In this document: in pieces, positions 50,877 through 60,093 of the stretch
How the letters are laid out: each line of letters opens with the position of its first letter
Position numbering within the stretch: position 1 is the stretch's first letter
NCBI GenBank assembly: GCA_024227975.1
Contig: JAAETV010000002.1
Coordinates: 1-64,000 of the forward strand
Source: Actinomycetes bacterium
Lineage (GTDB): Bacteria > Actinomycetota > Acidimicrobiia > Acidimicrobiales > SZUA-35
Length of the DNA: 64,000 nucleotides
Direction of reading: 5' to 3'
Notes under the pieces: generated by a model
Seen by the model: only the letters and a program-made list of their open reading frames with translations
Told to the model about the DNA's origin: nothing
The model's database searches: none
Program-made: the position numbers and the translations under genes

Positions 50877-51512
50877 ATGGGGGAGCATCAACTAACCGAT
50901 CGGCAGCGATCGATTCTGGAATTCATCGAGACCCAGATGCGAGAGCAGGGGTTCCCACCGTCAGTACGCGAGATCGGGGCTGAAGTGGGCCTGACCTCAC
51001 CATCGAGCGTTCACGCTCATCTGGCCACCCTTCAGAAGTACGGCTATCTCCAGCGCGACCCGTCGAAGCCAAGGGCCATCAAGGTCTCGTGGGATGCCAC
51101 GAGCGGAGCGGTTGACGTCGAACGTCGCCCGGTCCGCCATGTCCCATTGGTTGGCCAGGTTGCGGCCGGTACCGATGTCTTGGCCGAGGAGCACATCGAG
51201 GAGACCTTCCCCGTTCCCGCCGATCTCACCGGCGAGGGCGATCTGTTCATGTTGACGGTGCGAGGCGAGTCGATGATCGACCTCGGCATCCTCGATGGTG
51301 ACTTCGTGGTTGCCAGGGTCCAACAGACGGCCGAGCCGGGTGATGTTGTGGTCGCCGGTCTACCGGGCGAGGAGGCAACGGTGAAGACATACACGACCGA
51401 GAATGGCAAGACCGTATTGGTGCCGGCCAACTCCACTATGGATCCAATCGTCCTCGACCCAGACGACGTGCAGCTCTTTGGACGGGTCGTAACCGTAATG
51501 CGCCGTCTCTAG
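50877..51512 (+). CDS. lexA: SOS repressor LexA
   Basis: 211 residues from the ATG at 50877, preceded by a perfect GGAGGT at 5 nt. A winged-helix DNA-binding domain is N-terminal (LTDRQRSILEFIETQMREQGFPPSVREIG). The self-cleavage bond is Ala97-Gly98 (QVAAGTD), with catalytic Ser132 (RGESMID) and Lys170 (ATVKTY), all intact. The four upstream boxes indicate autoregulation. The stop shares the palindrome CTAG with the stop of the convergent ferritin-like gene. Confidence 0.97.
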   Translation: MGEHQLTDRQRSILEFIETQMREQGFPPSVREIGAEVGLTSPSSVHAHLATLQKYGYLQRDPSKPRAIKVSWDATSGAVDVERRPVRHVPLVGQVAAGTDVLAEEHIEETFPVPADLTGEGDLFMLTVRGESMIDLGILDGDFVVARVQQTAEPGDVVVAGLPGEEATVKTYTTENGKTVLVPANSTMDPIVLDPDDVQLFGRVVTVMRRL

Positions 51513-52132
51513 GGGCTCGGTTGCTGGAAATCGAGGGCTCGAGCCCGACGCTTCGGGTCGTTCTCGGTGAGCTGTCGGATCCAGCGTGAACCCATCTTCA
51601 CGTGGGTCAACTCATCGGCCAGCATGAAGTCACCGGCGTACTCCAGCACCGGATCGTTCATCGTCTGAGCGAAGTCCCGCATCTGGGTGAACACGTCGGT
51701 GGCAAGCCCCTCCAGCACCCGGTTCACCCCAGCCAGTCGGGACATGGGGTCTTCGTGGCAGGCGGCCTCGAACAGGGTGGTGGCCTCGGCATACTCCCCG
51801 AGCTCAGCCCCCATGTGCTCGGCCAACTTCACCGAGATCTCGCAGTGGCGGGCTTCATCCCAGCACTGGCGAGCCATGTCGAGCTTCAGCTCGTAGGGAA
51901 CCTCATCGGTTCCGAAGTCGAAGGCTGTCCGGCCTGCCCCCTCCAGGGCTTGGATCTCACCGACCAAGATGCTGTGCATCTTGCGCCGGGCCCGCTCAGA
52001 CACATCGTCGGCCTCGGGGTCGACATGGCCGACGACCACGGTGTCTCGTCGGTCGCCCGTGTGCCGATCGGTATCGATCCGGCTGAACCGATCATCTCGA
52101 GCCAATGCAGACGGCGAGATGTTCTTCTTCAT
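51509..52132 (-). CDS. Ferritin-like DUF455 family protein
   Basis: 207 residues, all helical in appearance. Candidate di-iron ligands are spaced as in ferritin-like four-helix bundles: the Glu in VGEIQALEGAGR, the Glu and His in WDEARHCEIS, a Glu in RVLEGLATD and ADELTHVKMG near the C-terminus. DUF455 members are thought to be diiron oxidases or oxygenases of unknown substrate. It lies between lexA and dapE without obvious functional ties to either. Confidence 0.78.
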   Translation of the reverse strand: MKKNISPSALARDDRFSRIDTDRHTGDRRDTVVVGHVDPEADDVSERARRKMHSILVGEIQALEGAGRTAFDFGTDEVPYELKLDMARQCWDEARHCEISVKLAEHMGAELGEYAEATTLFEAACHEDPMSRLAGVNRVLEGLATDVFTQMRDFAQTMNDPVLEYAGDFMLADELTHVKMGSRWIRQLTENDPKRRARALDFQQPSP

Positions 52133-52199
52133 GGACCACCACTACTTCCTCGGAGAGGGCAAGGTTCCAGGCTAGTTCCCGCTGTCGGGCGATCTCCAG

Positions 52200-53267
52200 C
52201 TACGCGGTCGTGATGAGCCGCCGCAAGGCTCCATGGCACTGCTCCAAGCTCGTTCGATCCAGAAACTCACCAGCAGAGTGGGCCACGGCAGCGTCGCCAG
52301 GACCAAAATTGGTGGCCGGGATACCGAGCTCGGCCAGTTGGGCAACATCGGTCCATCCCAGCTTGGCTCCTACTTCAAGCTGGTTCTCGTCAACCAGCCG
52401 CTCGAGCAAGGGGTGGGTGAGCGACGGTGGACAGGCTGGTGCGGAGTCGACCACGCTCACCTCGTCACCCTCATCGAGATGGGGAGCCAGGAGATCCCTG
52501 ACGGAGGCTTCGGCTTCGGCCGGTGAACGATCGGGAGCAAAGCGATGGTGGATTCCGAGTACGGCGGCGTCGGGCACGACATTGCCGGCAACCCCGGCCT
52601 CTACCCCCACTGCCTGGAGCGACTCCCGATACTCACACCCATCGATGATGGGCATCCTGGCCTGGTAGCCACTCAGGGCAGTGAGCACGGGGGCAAGCCG
52701 ATGAACAGCATTGCGTCCCATCCAGGGGCGGGCGGTGTGGGCCCGCACTCCGGCCAGATGGAGCTCGAAGCGCAAAGCACCCTGACAGCCAGCCTCGACC
52801 ATGGCCGACGTCGGCTCGCCCAGAATGGCACAGTCGCCGGCAACAAGATCGGGACGGGCCCGAGCCAGCTCGGTCAGGCCACTGTGCTCACGGGCCACCT
52901 CTTCGCGGGCGTAGATGATGTAGGTCAGATCGATGGCGGGCTCGACCACCTGGCGGGCCAAGCTCAAGAACACGGCCAGCCCACCCTTCATGTCGGCTGA
53001 ACCCAAGCCCCACAGGAGGTCGCCTTCGATACGGGCGGTGGCGTTTCCATTGGCCGGGACGGTGTCAGAGTGGCCGGCCAGGATGAGCCGCCGACCGCGA
53101 CCAAGGGTGGTACGAGCGACCAGGTTGTCACCGACCCTGGTTACTTGGAGGTGGGCGAGCCCCTCCAGCTGGTGATGGAGCCAGTCAACGAAGGGTCCCT
53201 CGGCGAACGACTCCGACGGGGTGTTGACCATGGTGGCGGTCAGATTCAACAGGTCGTCACCAGTCAC
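52200..53267 (-). CDS. dapE: Succinyl-diaminopimelate desuccinylase
   Basis: 355 residues. M20 metallopeptidase fold: AGHSDTVPANGN (first metal ligand), GLGSADMKGGLAVFL (bridging Asp), YAREEVA (catalytic and ligand Glu), LGEPTSAMVEAGCQG and a final His in VAHSAGEF. It removes succinate in the lysine/diaminopimelate pathway, together with DapC and DapF nearby. The GTG at 53267 has a TACGGT hexamer ending 8 nt upstream. The frame is open to 53591, but that extension is antisense to a real gene. Confidence 0.9.
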   Translation of the reverse strand: MTGDDLLNLTATMVNTPSESFAEGPFVDWLHHQLEGLAHLQVTRVGDNLVARTTLGRGRRLILAGHSDTVPANGNATARIEGDLLWGLGSADMKGGLAVFLSLARQVVEPAIDLTYIIYAREEVAREHSGLTELARARPDLVAGDCAILGEPTSAMVEAGCQGALRFELHLAGVRAHTARPWMGRNAVHRLAPVLTALSGYQARMPIIDGCEYRESLQAVGVEAGVAGNVVPDAAVLGIHHRFAPDRSPAEAEASVRDLLAPHLDEGDEVSVVDSAPACPPSLTHPLLERLVDENQLEVGAKLGWTDVAQLAELGIPATNFGPGDAAVAHSAGEFLDRTSLEQCHGALRRLITTA

Positions 53268-53327
53268 GGGCCCAAACCGTAGCCGCCCGATCGGTCGAGT
53301 CGATCCCAACAGCGATAACGTGAGCGA

Positions 53328-53654
53328 GTGGCCACCACCCACCCCGGCGAGGAAACCGCAGTCGACGAAGCCCAGCGGGGTTTCAGCCGCTCGATCCTGA
53401 TCTCGGGCATCCGCTGTGTCCTGACCTACGTCGTCCTCCCCTTCGTGACACCCCTGATCGGCTTGGCCCCCGGGGTCGGCCCCATCATCGGGCTGATCGT
53501 TGGGACGATTGCCATCACCGCCAACATCTTCAGCATCCGCCGTTTCTGGCGTGCTGACCACCGGTGGAAGATCCATGCCACCGTCCTTCACGGCAGCGTG
53601 ATCGTGTTGCTGGTGATCCTGCTCTATCTCGACATCGTCCAGTTGTCGACCTAG
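53328..53654 (+). CDS. Small membrane protein
   Basis: 108 residues with two clear hydrophobic regions (about 24-64, probably a helix pair, and 88-105) and a charged RRFWRADHRWK segment between them. No family recognised. The GTG start has a TAACGT hexamer (53316-53321) ending 6 nt upstream, again a leaderless pattern. It is followed after 3 bp by the YbaN-family gene, so the two form an operon inserted between dapE and dapC on the opposite strand. Confidence 0.7.
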   Translation: MATTHPGEETAVDEAQRGFSRSILISGIRCVLTYVVLPFVTPLIGLAPGVGPIIGLIVGTIAITANIFSIRRFWRADHRWKIHATVLHGSVIVLLVILLYLDIVQLST

Positions 53655-53657
53655 CTC

Positions 53658-54053
53658 ATGCGCCTGATCTGGTTGACGGCCGGTTTGACCTGCGTCGGGG
53701 TCGGAGGAGTCGGGATAGTAGTACCAGGCCTGCCGACGACTGTGTTCTTCATCATGGCCGCATGGTGCTTTTCACGCTCCAGTAAGCGCCTCGAGCGGTG
53801 GGTCCTGGAGCTACCCCGGATCGGGCCCATGGTTTCCGACTACCGGGCGGGATTCGGGATGCCGAAGCGAGCCAAGGTCTTCGCCATCACCAGCATGGTC
53901 ATCTTCTGCAGCCTGAGCGCGGGGCTGATGATCAACAAGTTGCCGGTGCGCCTGGTCGTGATCGGGGCCGGTTTGGTTGGCGTGTGGTGGGTCGGCTGGC
54001 ACATCCCGACCGCGGTCAAAGAGCAATACCAGCCCGTTCGGCCACAAGCCTGA
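53658..54053 (+). CDS. YbaN/DUF454 family inner-membrane protein
   Basis: 131 residues. VGVGGVGIVVPGLPTTVFFIMAAWCFSRSS is the hallmark of the DUF454 (YbaN) family, and further hydrophobic segments follow (about 75-115). Function is unknown. Its 3' end overlaps the convergent dapC gene by 38 bp. Confidence 0.85.
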   Translation: MRLIWLTAGLTCVGVGGVGIVVPGLPTTVFFIMAAWCFSRSSKRLERWVLELPRIGPMVSDYRAGFGMPKRAKVFAITSMVIFCSLSAGLMINKLPVRLVVIGAGLVGVWWVGWHIPTAVKEQYQPVRPQA

Positions 54054-55125
54054 TCTTGTCATCGGGTTGGACGACGGCGACCCGGACATAGTCCGAACCT
54101 TGGGAGCCATAGAACTCACCAGGGCTGACCAGCACCCCGGCCTCAGTGGCCAACCGGGTGGTGAAACCCCAGGCATCACCGTCGGGGGCGGGGGCCCAGA
54201 GATAGAAGCCACCCCCTGGCAGCTCGGCTTCTGAGCCGAACAGGGCTGCCACCCGCTGCATGAGCTCCAGCCGTTGACGGTAGAGAACCCGCTGAGCTTC
54301 GACGTGTTCCTCATCGGCGAAGGCGACCACGGCGGCCGCCTGCGAGGGCCCGGGCTGCATGAACCCGGCATGCTTTCGCAGCTCGCCGAGGTAGTGGATG
54401 ATGTCGGGATCACCGGCGTAGAACCCGGTCCTGGCCCCGGCCAAGTTCGATCGCTTCGACAAGGAGTGCACAGCCAGCAATCCCTGGCGCCCGTGCTGGA
54501 GGATCGACTGGGGTGGCCCATTCCAAGTGAAGGCGGCATAGCACTCGTCGGAGACGACCAGCACGTCATGGTCTCGGCCCCAGCGGGCCGCAGCTTCCAG
54601 ATCATCGATCCCACCGGCCGGGTTCCCCGGTGTATTGACCCAGAGGCAGAGAGCCCGAGCGGCATCGTCTTCACTGATGGCGCTGAGGTCGATTCGCCAC
54701 TCATCGTCGATGGGAACGGGGACGGCGCGCACGCCAGCCAAGGTCGCCCCCATCTCGTAGCTGGGGTAGCTGATGGCGGGATAGAGGACAGTGTCGAGGT
54801 CGGGGCGGCGCAGCCGCAACCAGTGGGGCAGACCGGCCACGAACTCCTTGGAGCCGACCGTAGCCCGGATGTCGTCGCCGCTGAGGTCGGTCCCAACAAA
54901 CCGGTTGAGCCAGGTGGCGGCCGCGGCCCGAAACTCCGGGGTCCCAATCGAGGGGGGATAGCCCCGCTCAGCATCGGAGCTGGCAAGGGCACTGATGACG
55001 TCGGGCGGTGGCGGATCGCAGGGGGTGCCGATCGAGAGGTCAACCACTCCCCCATCGAACAGTTCTGCCTTGGCCTTCAGATCGTCGAGCCGATCGTATG
55101 GATAGGGCGGCGGGTCGAACCCCAT
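54016..55125 (-). CDS. dapC: N-succinyldiaminopimelate aminotransferase (class I/II)
   Basis: 369 residues. PLP-dependent fold type I: LSIGTPCDPPP near the N-terminus, CLWVNTPGNPAGG, VVSDECYAAF, the PLP Lys in SLSKRSNLAGARTG and a C-terminal VRVAVV. Actinobacterial DapC proteins look like this and the dap neighbours agree, but a related aminotransferase role cannot be excluded by eye. The ATG overlaps the hflX stop by one base (TAATG). Confidence 0.87.
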   Translation of the reverse strand: MGFDPPPYPYDRLDDLKAKAELFDGGVVDLSIGTPCDPPPPDVISALASSDAERGYPPSIGTPEFRAAAATWLNRFVGTDLSGDDIRATVGSKEFVAGLPHWLRLRRPDLDTVLYPAISYPSYEMGATLAGVRAVPVPIDDEWRIDLSAISEDDAARALCLWVNTPGNPAGGIDDLEAAARWGRDHDVLVVSDECYAAFTWNGPPQSILQHGRQGLLAVHSLSKRSNLAGARTGFYAGDPDIIHYLGELRKHAGFMQPGPSQAAAVVAFADEEHVEAQRVLYRQRLELMQRVAALFGSEAELPGGGFYLWAPAPDGDAWGFTTRLATEAGVLVSPGEFYGSQGSDYVRVAVVQPDDKIRLVAERAGIAL

Positions 55126-56591
55126 TAGAGGACCTCCTCAGGACGAGATCCGCCATCGTAGGCCGGCCGGTGGCGGCGATGGTGAGGTGAGCCGGTGATG
55201 AACTCCCGGAGTCGGCTGGCCGACGAGTCCTCCAACCGAGCCTGCAAACGCATACCGCTCTCGTCTGAGGTCTCGTCGAGAACTTCGCCTTCACGATGGA
55301 CCGCAGCCAGGGCATCACCACGAGCCCACGGGATGAACAACTCATAGAGCTGGGTCGTTGCTCGCAGCCGATCGCCGATAGCCAACAGCAGATCGTCGAT
55401 GCCATCCCCGGTCATGGCCGAGGCCAGCACCGACCCTGGATGAGCGGCCACCAACCGGACGCCGTCGTCGCTGAGATCGGCCTTGTTGAACACGATCAAC
55501 TGGGGAACCTCGGAGCCACCGATCTCCCGCAAGACGTCCGCCACCGCAATCATGTGGGCGTCGGGATCACCGGACGAGGCATCGACGACATGGATGAGGA
55601 GATCAGCCAACGATGCCACCTCGAGCGTTGACTTGAACGCCTCGACCAGCTGGTGGGGCAGCTTCTTCACGAACCCGACGGTGTCGGTGACGAGAATCTG
55701 CTCACCACCAGGCAGCTGTAGACGCCGGGTGGTGGGGTCGAGAGTCGCGAATAGGCGATCCTCGACTGTGACTTCGGCTCCGGTCAGGCGTCGCAGCAGT
55801 GATGACTTGCCCGCATTGGTGTATCCAACGATGCAGACATTCTTGAATGGTGACCGCCGACGAGCCTTGCGCTGGTTGGCTCTCCGCTCAGTGATGCGAG
55901 CCAGATCCCGTTCGAGCTTGTGCATGCGCCTCAACAGACGACGACGGTCTACCTCGAGCTGGGTCTCCCCCGGCCCCCGGGTGCCGATGCCGCCAGCCTG
56001 CTGGCTGAAGTTCTTCTTTCGCCGCAGGCGCGGCAGCCGGTATCGGAGCTGGGCCAGTTCGACCTGGGCCTTACCCTCGGCCGAGGTCGCGTGTTGGGCA
56101 AAGATGTCGAGGATGACTGCGGTGCGGTCCAGGGCGCTTCGTTCCAGGATCTTCTCCAGGTTGAACTGCTGGGCCGGTGACAGCTCATCGTCGAACACCA
56201 CCGTGTCGGAGTCGATGGCGATGGAGGCATCGAGGATCTCCGATACCTTGCCCCGGCCGACAAAGGTGGCAGGGTCGGGTCGCTCCCGGCTCTGCACGAT
56301 CCGCTCGAGGGCATCGGCACCGGCAGTGTCGACCAGCTGGGCCAGCTCATCGAGCGATGCCTCGGTCTCCCTGGTGCTCTGGCCTGCCCTGGTCACCCCG
56401 ACCAGCACGATTCGCTCCCGGAAGGAGCGATCGAGGAGACCATTGTCGACAGCACCACCGAACTCACCGAAGCCACCACGATGGCTGTCGGCCCCGTCAT
56501 CGCCTGACCTCAGCTCATCAAAAGCATCGTCATAGGACGGCTCGTCGAATGGGGCGTCGTCTTCTGGTCGGCGAGGTGGCTGGCTGGTCAA
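55125..56591 (-). CDS. hflX: GTPase HflX
   Basis: 488 residues from a TTG that overlaps the dapF stop (TTGA); the frame reads open further up but only as antisense of dapF. An acidic N-terminal extension (about 1-50) precedes the HflX domain (VGRGKVSEI, FDDELSPAQQFNLEKIL, GTRGPGETQLEVDRR) and the GTPase domain with GYTNAGKSS, DTVGF and NKAD. HflX splits stalled 70S ribosomes, for example in heat or antibiotic stress. Confidence 0.93.
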   Translation of the reverse strand: MTSQPPRRPEDDAPFDEPSYDDAFDELRSGDDGADSHRGGFGEFGGAVDNGLLDRSFRERIVLVGVTRAGQSTRETEASLDELAQLVDTAGADALERIVQSRERPDPATFVGRGKVSEILDASIAIDSDTVVFDDELSPAQQFNLEKILERSALDRTAVILDIFAQHATSAEGKAQVELAQLRYRLPRLRRKKNFSQQAGGIGTRGPGETQLEVDRRRLLRRMHKLERDLARITERRANQRKARRRSPFKNVCIVGYTNAGKSSLLRRLTGAEVTVEDRLFATLDPTTRRLQLPGGEQILVTDTVGFVKKLPHQLVEAFKSTLEVASLADLLIHVVDASSGDPDAHMIAVADVLREIGGSEVPQLIVFNKADLSDDGVRLVAAHPGSVLASAMTGDGIDDLLLAIGDRLRATTQLYELFIPWARGDALAAVHREGEVLDETSDESGMRLQARLEDSSASRLREFITGSPHHRRHRPAYDGGSRPEEVL

Positions 56592-57388
56592 GAGTGCTCG
56601 ACCTCGACGACGGCGACGAAGGTCGCTGGCCCACTCAAGACGAGGTCGTCGTCGACGACTTCGACCCAAGCCTCCCCACCCGGCATGGTGACGGCAGCCC
56701 GACCGTCGACCAGACCCCATTGGTGTGCGGCCCACACCGCGGCACACGCCCCGGAGCCGCAGGCTTCGGTGATCCCGGCACCCCGTTCCCATACCCGCAG
56801 AGAGATCGCCTGGCGAGAGAGAACGGTGATGAACTCCAGGTTCAGACCTTCGGCATAGTCGGACTCGACCACCGGTCCTATCGAGGCCAGATCGAGTGAG
56901 CTCAGGTCGTCGACAAGGCAGACCAGGTGGGGGTTGCCCATGTCGACGCCCAGCTCGCGCCGAACCTCCACCCCCAACTTGCCCCAGCGTGACCAGGGAC
57001 TAGGACCCGGCTTGGCTCGGCCCATGTCGACCGTCACCGAGTCGGTGTGGGAGATACGTTCGGGCCGGATCTCGACCCGGCGAGGTCCGGCGTCGGTGAT
57101 CACCTGGAAGGCGCTGACCTCGAGGCCTTCGTCATAGTGGAGGAGTAGCGCCTGCCCCAAACATCGCAGCCCATTGCCGGAGAGCTCGGCCCGACTCCCA
57201 TCAGCGTTCCAGAGTTGCATGGTCCACGTCGAGGAATCATCGGGCAATTGATGAGCCGAAATCAACCCGTCAGCCCCAATACCTCGTCGACGGTCACACC
57301 ACTGGCGAGCCTGGTCAGGCCCCAACGGCAATGTGGGACTCACGGCAATCAGGAAGTCGTTTCCCAACCCATGGTGCTTGGTCAGCAT
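56588..57388 (-). CDS. dapF: Diaminopimelate epimerase homologue with a Cys-to-Ser change
   Basis: 266 residues from the ATG at 57388. It should convert LL- to meso-diaminopimelate for peptidoglycan and lysine. HGLGNDFL, NADGSRAE, GNGLRC, GNPHLV and ACGSGACAA are recognisable. Of the two active-site cysteines, the second (C210 in EACGSG) is present, whereas the first position reads Ser70 (L-S-G-N-G instead of x-C-G-N-G). Either the enzyme is impaired, or this lineage tolerates Ser. It overlaps hflX and lies 50 bp after miaA. Confidence 0.92.
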   Translation of the reverse strand: MLTKHHGLGNDFLIAVSPTLPLGPDQARQWCDRRRGIGADGLISAHQLPDDSSTWTMQLWNADGSRAELSGNGLRCLGQALLLHYDEGLEVSAFQVITDAGPRRVEIRPERISHTDSVTVDMGRAKPGPSPWSRWGKLGVEVRRELGVDMGNPHLVCLVDDLSSLDLASIGPVVESDYAEGLNLEFITVLSRQAISLRVWERGAGITEACGSGACAAVWAAHQWGLVDGRAAVTMPGGEAWVEVVDDDLVLSGPATFVAVVEVEHS

Positions 57389-57438
57389 GATTGAAGCCAA
57401 AGTCGATCCGCGTCCTCCCGTACATCCCAGTGTGCCAC

Positions 57439-58368
57439 TTACTGTGGTGCCCCGCCGCTGGGTTTCCGCCACCTTTGTTCGACCTGAGCGATCAGGTCTA
57501 CCTCCAAGGCATCAAACCAGGTTATGCGAGGATCCCGTCGAAACCAGCGCTCTTGGCGGCGAGCAAACCGTTTTGTCCGCTGGGCCGCTAGGGCCAGGGC
57601 CTCCTCGCCGGTCATAGCCCCATCGAGGTGATCCAACAGCTCCCGGTAGCCGAGAGCCCGAGAGGCCGTCCTCGACAAGGGCCGATGCGACAAGGCCTCG
57701 ACCTCGACCAGGAACCCTGACTCCATCTGCGCCTGGAAGCGGGCCTCGATCCTTCGATCAAGCTCTTCTCGTGGGAGTCGCAGCCCCACCTGACAAAATG
57801 AACTGGCAGGATACTGGTCGACGCCGGGACCGTAGTCGGAGAACGGACGGCCGGATCCAAGGGTCACCTCGAGAGCCCGCACCACCCGCCTCCGGTTGGA
57901 CGCCGTCATCTTGGCCGCCGCCACCGGATCGAGGGCCCTGAGGTGGGCCCACAGCCGCTCGGTCGACTCCTCCTGTTCGATCACGGCCCGCACGTCCGGG
58001 TACTGGCCCGGGATCGTGAAGTTGTCGACAACGGCCCGTACGTACAGCCCCGTGCCACCAACGATGATGGGTACCGCACCTCGCTCATTGATCCCCTCGA
58101 CGACCTTGCTGACATCACCTTGGAATCGGGCGACCGTGTACTCCTCCCACGGATCAGCAACGTCGATCAGGTGATGGGGGATGCCGGCCCGTTCTACCTC
58201 GGACGGCTTGGCCGTCCCGATCGTCATACCCCGGTAGACGGCCATTGCATCGGCTGACACAATCTCGACGCCTCCGATCCGCTTGGCCAGAGCCACGGCC
58301 AACGACGACTTCCCACTCGCCGTCGGACCAACGATGACCAGGGGGGGGAGGACAAGGCCCTCGGTCAC
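57439..58368 (-). CDS. miaA: tRNA dimethylallyltransferase
   Basis: 309 residues. It adds the isopentenyl group to A37 of tRNAs reading codons that begin with U, the substrate for MiaB. P-loop GPTASGKSSLAV, SADAMAVYRGMTIGTAKP, HHLIDV, GGTGLYVRA and the ALGYREL plus RFARRQERWFRRD tail are standard. Its start overlaps the stop of the APH-like gene by 4 nt. Confidence 0.96.
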   Translation of the reverse strand: MTEGLVLPPLVIVGPTASGKSSLAVALAKRIGGVEIVSADAMAVYRGMTIGTAKPSEVERAGIPHHLIDVADPWEEYTVARFQGDVSKVVEGINERGAVPIIVGGTGLYVRAVVDNFTIPGQYPDVRAVIEQEESTERLWAHLRALDPVAAAKMTASNRRRVVRALEVTLGSGRPFSDYGPGVDQYPASSFCQVGLRLPREELDRRIEARFQAQMESGFLVEVEALSHRPLSRTASRALGYRELLDHLDGAMTGEEALALAAQRTKRFARRQERWFRRDPRITWFDALEVDLIAQVEQRWRKPSGGAPQ

Positions 58369-59204
58369 GGGACGTGGGCCGGAATAGGAGTGAGGGCCGC
58401 AGTCAGGACATCGATGAAGATGTAGTGGTCGAGGGCAACCAGGTCGGGGGTGAGGCCGTAGCCCTCATAGAACCCGATGACGGCCTCCGGCCCGAAGGCC
58501 TCGTTGAGCTGGTAGTGGACAACGGCCAGATCGCGATGGCGGTCTGCCACCCCGAGCCGATGCAGACCAGCCACTCCGACCGACACTGGTTCGGAGTCCG
58601 ATTCGGAACCAGTGGTTGACACGAAGAGGTTCGAAAGGCTGGAGCTGCCGTGAGTGACGACGAGATCATCGCTCGCGGGGCGGCCGAGCCGGACCAGCTC
58701 CAGCAGACGCTCGGGCTGGTAGCGGTCGTAGGGGGGTCGGAGGCGGGCAGGGTCGAGCCGGCCCGACTCGACAGCCTCGTCGAGCTCATCGACGACCTGG
58801 CCCCACGTTGGGGTGAAGGGGCAGGAGGCAGGATCAAGCTCGTGGAGGCGGCGCAGGGTCGCCCCCAGGGCGACAGGGAGCCGATCGGGTTCAGCGTGAA
58901 GCTGTGGCTGGTGACCCGGTTGGGCGTGTCGGCCACCGGGTGCGATCGAGACGACCCAGTTGTCGACGGCGAGGATCACCTCCACACTATTGATCACCTC
59001 CGCCCCAAGCCACTGGCTACGTTCGACCTCAGCCTTGATCGTTGCCCGTTGCTGATCGGGATTTGGTTGATCGGCGATACGGACCAGGTGCGACCCGGTT
59101 CGCCAAACACGACCAGGCCACAGATGATCTGGGCAGGGATCCCAATGATCGTTGCCGACCGCGGCGCCAACGGCCGGTGGCGGGACAGGGTGAACGGCAG
59201 CCAA
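58365..59204 (-). CDS. Aminoglycoside-phosphotransferase-fold protein lacking catalytic Asp residues
   Basis: 279 residues with APH/choline-kinase architecture: GATLRRLHELDP, then the Brenner-type loop, then GVADRHRDLAVV. The loop that should read HGD-x4-N reads H-G-S-S-S-L-S-N, and the following metal-binding Asp is also not found (VGVAGLHRLG where VxxIDxGRLG is usual). Both catalytic acids therefore seem lost. The start is a TTG with no strong ribosome binding site. It is coupled to miaA by a 4-nt overlap. It could be a binding protein or a pseudoenzyme. Confidence 0.75.
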   Translation of the reverse strand: MAAVHPVPPPAVGAAVGNDHWDPCPDHLWPGRVWRTGSHLVRIADQPNPDQQRATIKAEVERSQWLGAEVINSVEVILAVDNWVVSIAPGGRHAQPGHQPQLHAEPDRLPVALGATLRRLHELDPASCPFTPTWGQVVDELDEAVESGRLDPARLRPPYDRYQPERLLELVRLGRPASDDLVVTHGSSSLSNLFVSTTGSESDSEPVSVGVAGLHRLGVADRHRDLAVVHYQLNEAFGPEAVIGFYEGYGLTPDLVALDHYIFIDVLTAALTPIPAHVP

Positions 59205-59253
59205 GAACCCGGATCCTACTTTCGGTTCGGTTCGGCGTCAGCGGCCAAAGGAC

Positions 59254-59973
59254 CTATGAGCCAGATTCGAGACAGCCGACCATTGCCAGCAGGGTGGCGG
59301 CAACCGCTTCCGGGTCGACGACCTGATGGAGGTGATCGCCGCTGAGACGAAAGGTCATCCAGCCCGCAGCATGGGCCTGATCACAGGACTCCTGGTAGCC
59401 GGGACCGAAACTGAGGAAGGCCTGTCTGACGTCTGAGGGCAGGTCGGGAACGGGGCAGACCTGGTCGAACCAGCTCCGTGGGGTCGGCGGAGCCTCGTTG
59501 AACACCAGATCTCGGGCCGCGGGGTCGACCACGAGCCCTTCGACGAGCGAACCCCACCAGCGGGGCCACGGGGGGAGGTAGTCGTCGGGTCTGACGAGTC
59601 CATCGAGGAGCTCTGCGTAGTGGGTTCCGGAGTCGGTGAAGGGTCGCCCATCGGGAAAGCGACCGTCGACACAGATCATGGCTTTGACGTTCCAGCCTTC
59701 GGCCAGCAGCCGATCGGCGGCAAACGGCATCCGAGGACAGGCCGCCGAGTGGCCAACCACGACCACGGGCAGGCCATCTTCGGGAACGGGCAGGGCCGTG
59801 ATCTGGTCGATCCAGGGGGTCAGGTGATCATGGTCGGCGGTGGTGGTCATGGCCGTCTTGGCCACATCGACCACCTGATCTCGTGCCTCCATGGCCTTGG
59901 CAACCCCCTGCCAGGTTGCGGGACCTAGAACGGGGCTCGGGAGGAGGTACCAACGGTGTCGGATGTCGGGCAA
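59254..59973 (-). CDS. Alpha/beta-hydrolase-fold protein
   Basis: 239 residues starting at a TTG with GGAG 5 nt upstream. WYLLPSPVLGPATWQGVAKAM resembles the first strand-helix of a small hydrolase group. VVVVGHSAACPRMPFAA is the nucleophile elbow (Gly-His-Ser-Ala-Ala), and HLHQVVDPEAVA near the end can supply the catalytic His. An Asp partner is plausible in CVDGRFPDGRP. The substrate is unknown. It sits between miaB and the APH-like gene on the same strand. Confidence 0.75.
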   Translation of the reverse strand: MPDIRHRWYLLPSPVLGPATWQGVAKAMEARDQVVDVAKTAMTTTADHDHLTPWIDQITALPVPEDGLPVVVVGHSAACPRMPFAADRLLAEGWNVKAMICVDGRFPDGRPFTDSGTHYAELLDGLVRPDDYLPPWPRWWGSLVEGLVVDPAARDLVFNEAPPTPRSWFDQVCPVPDLPSDVRQAFLSFGPGYQESCDQAHAAGWMTFRLSGDHLHQVVDPEAVAATLLAMVGCLESGS

Positions 59974-60093
59974 GGTCGCTCCATGCGGCGGATAGCTGGC
60001 TCCGGACCCCTAGGCCACGACGGCCATCAGGTCACAACTGGATTCTGGTCCGAGAACGCGCCCTGCGTCTAGTTCCCGGAGCCAGCTCAGGGC

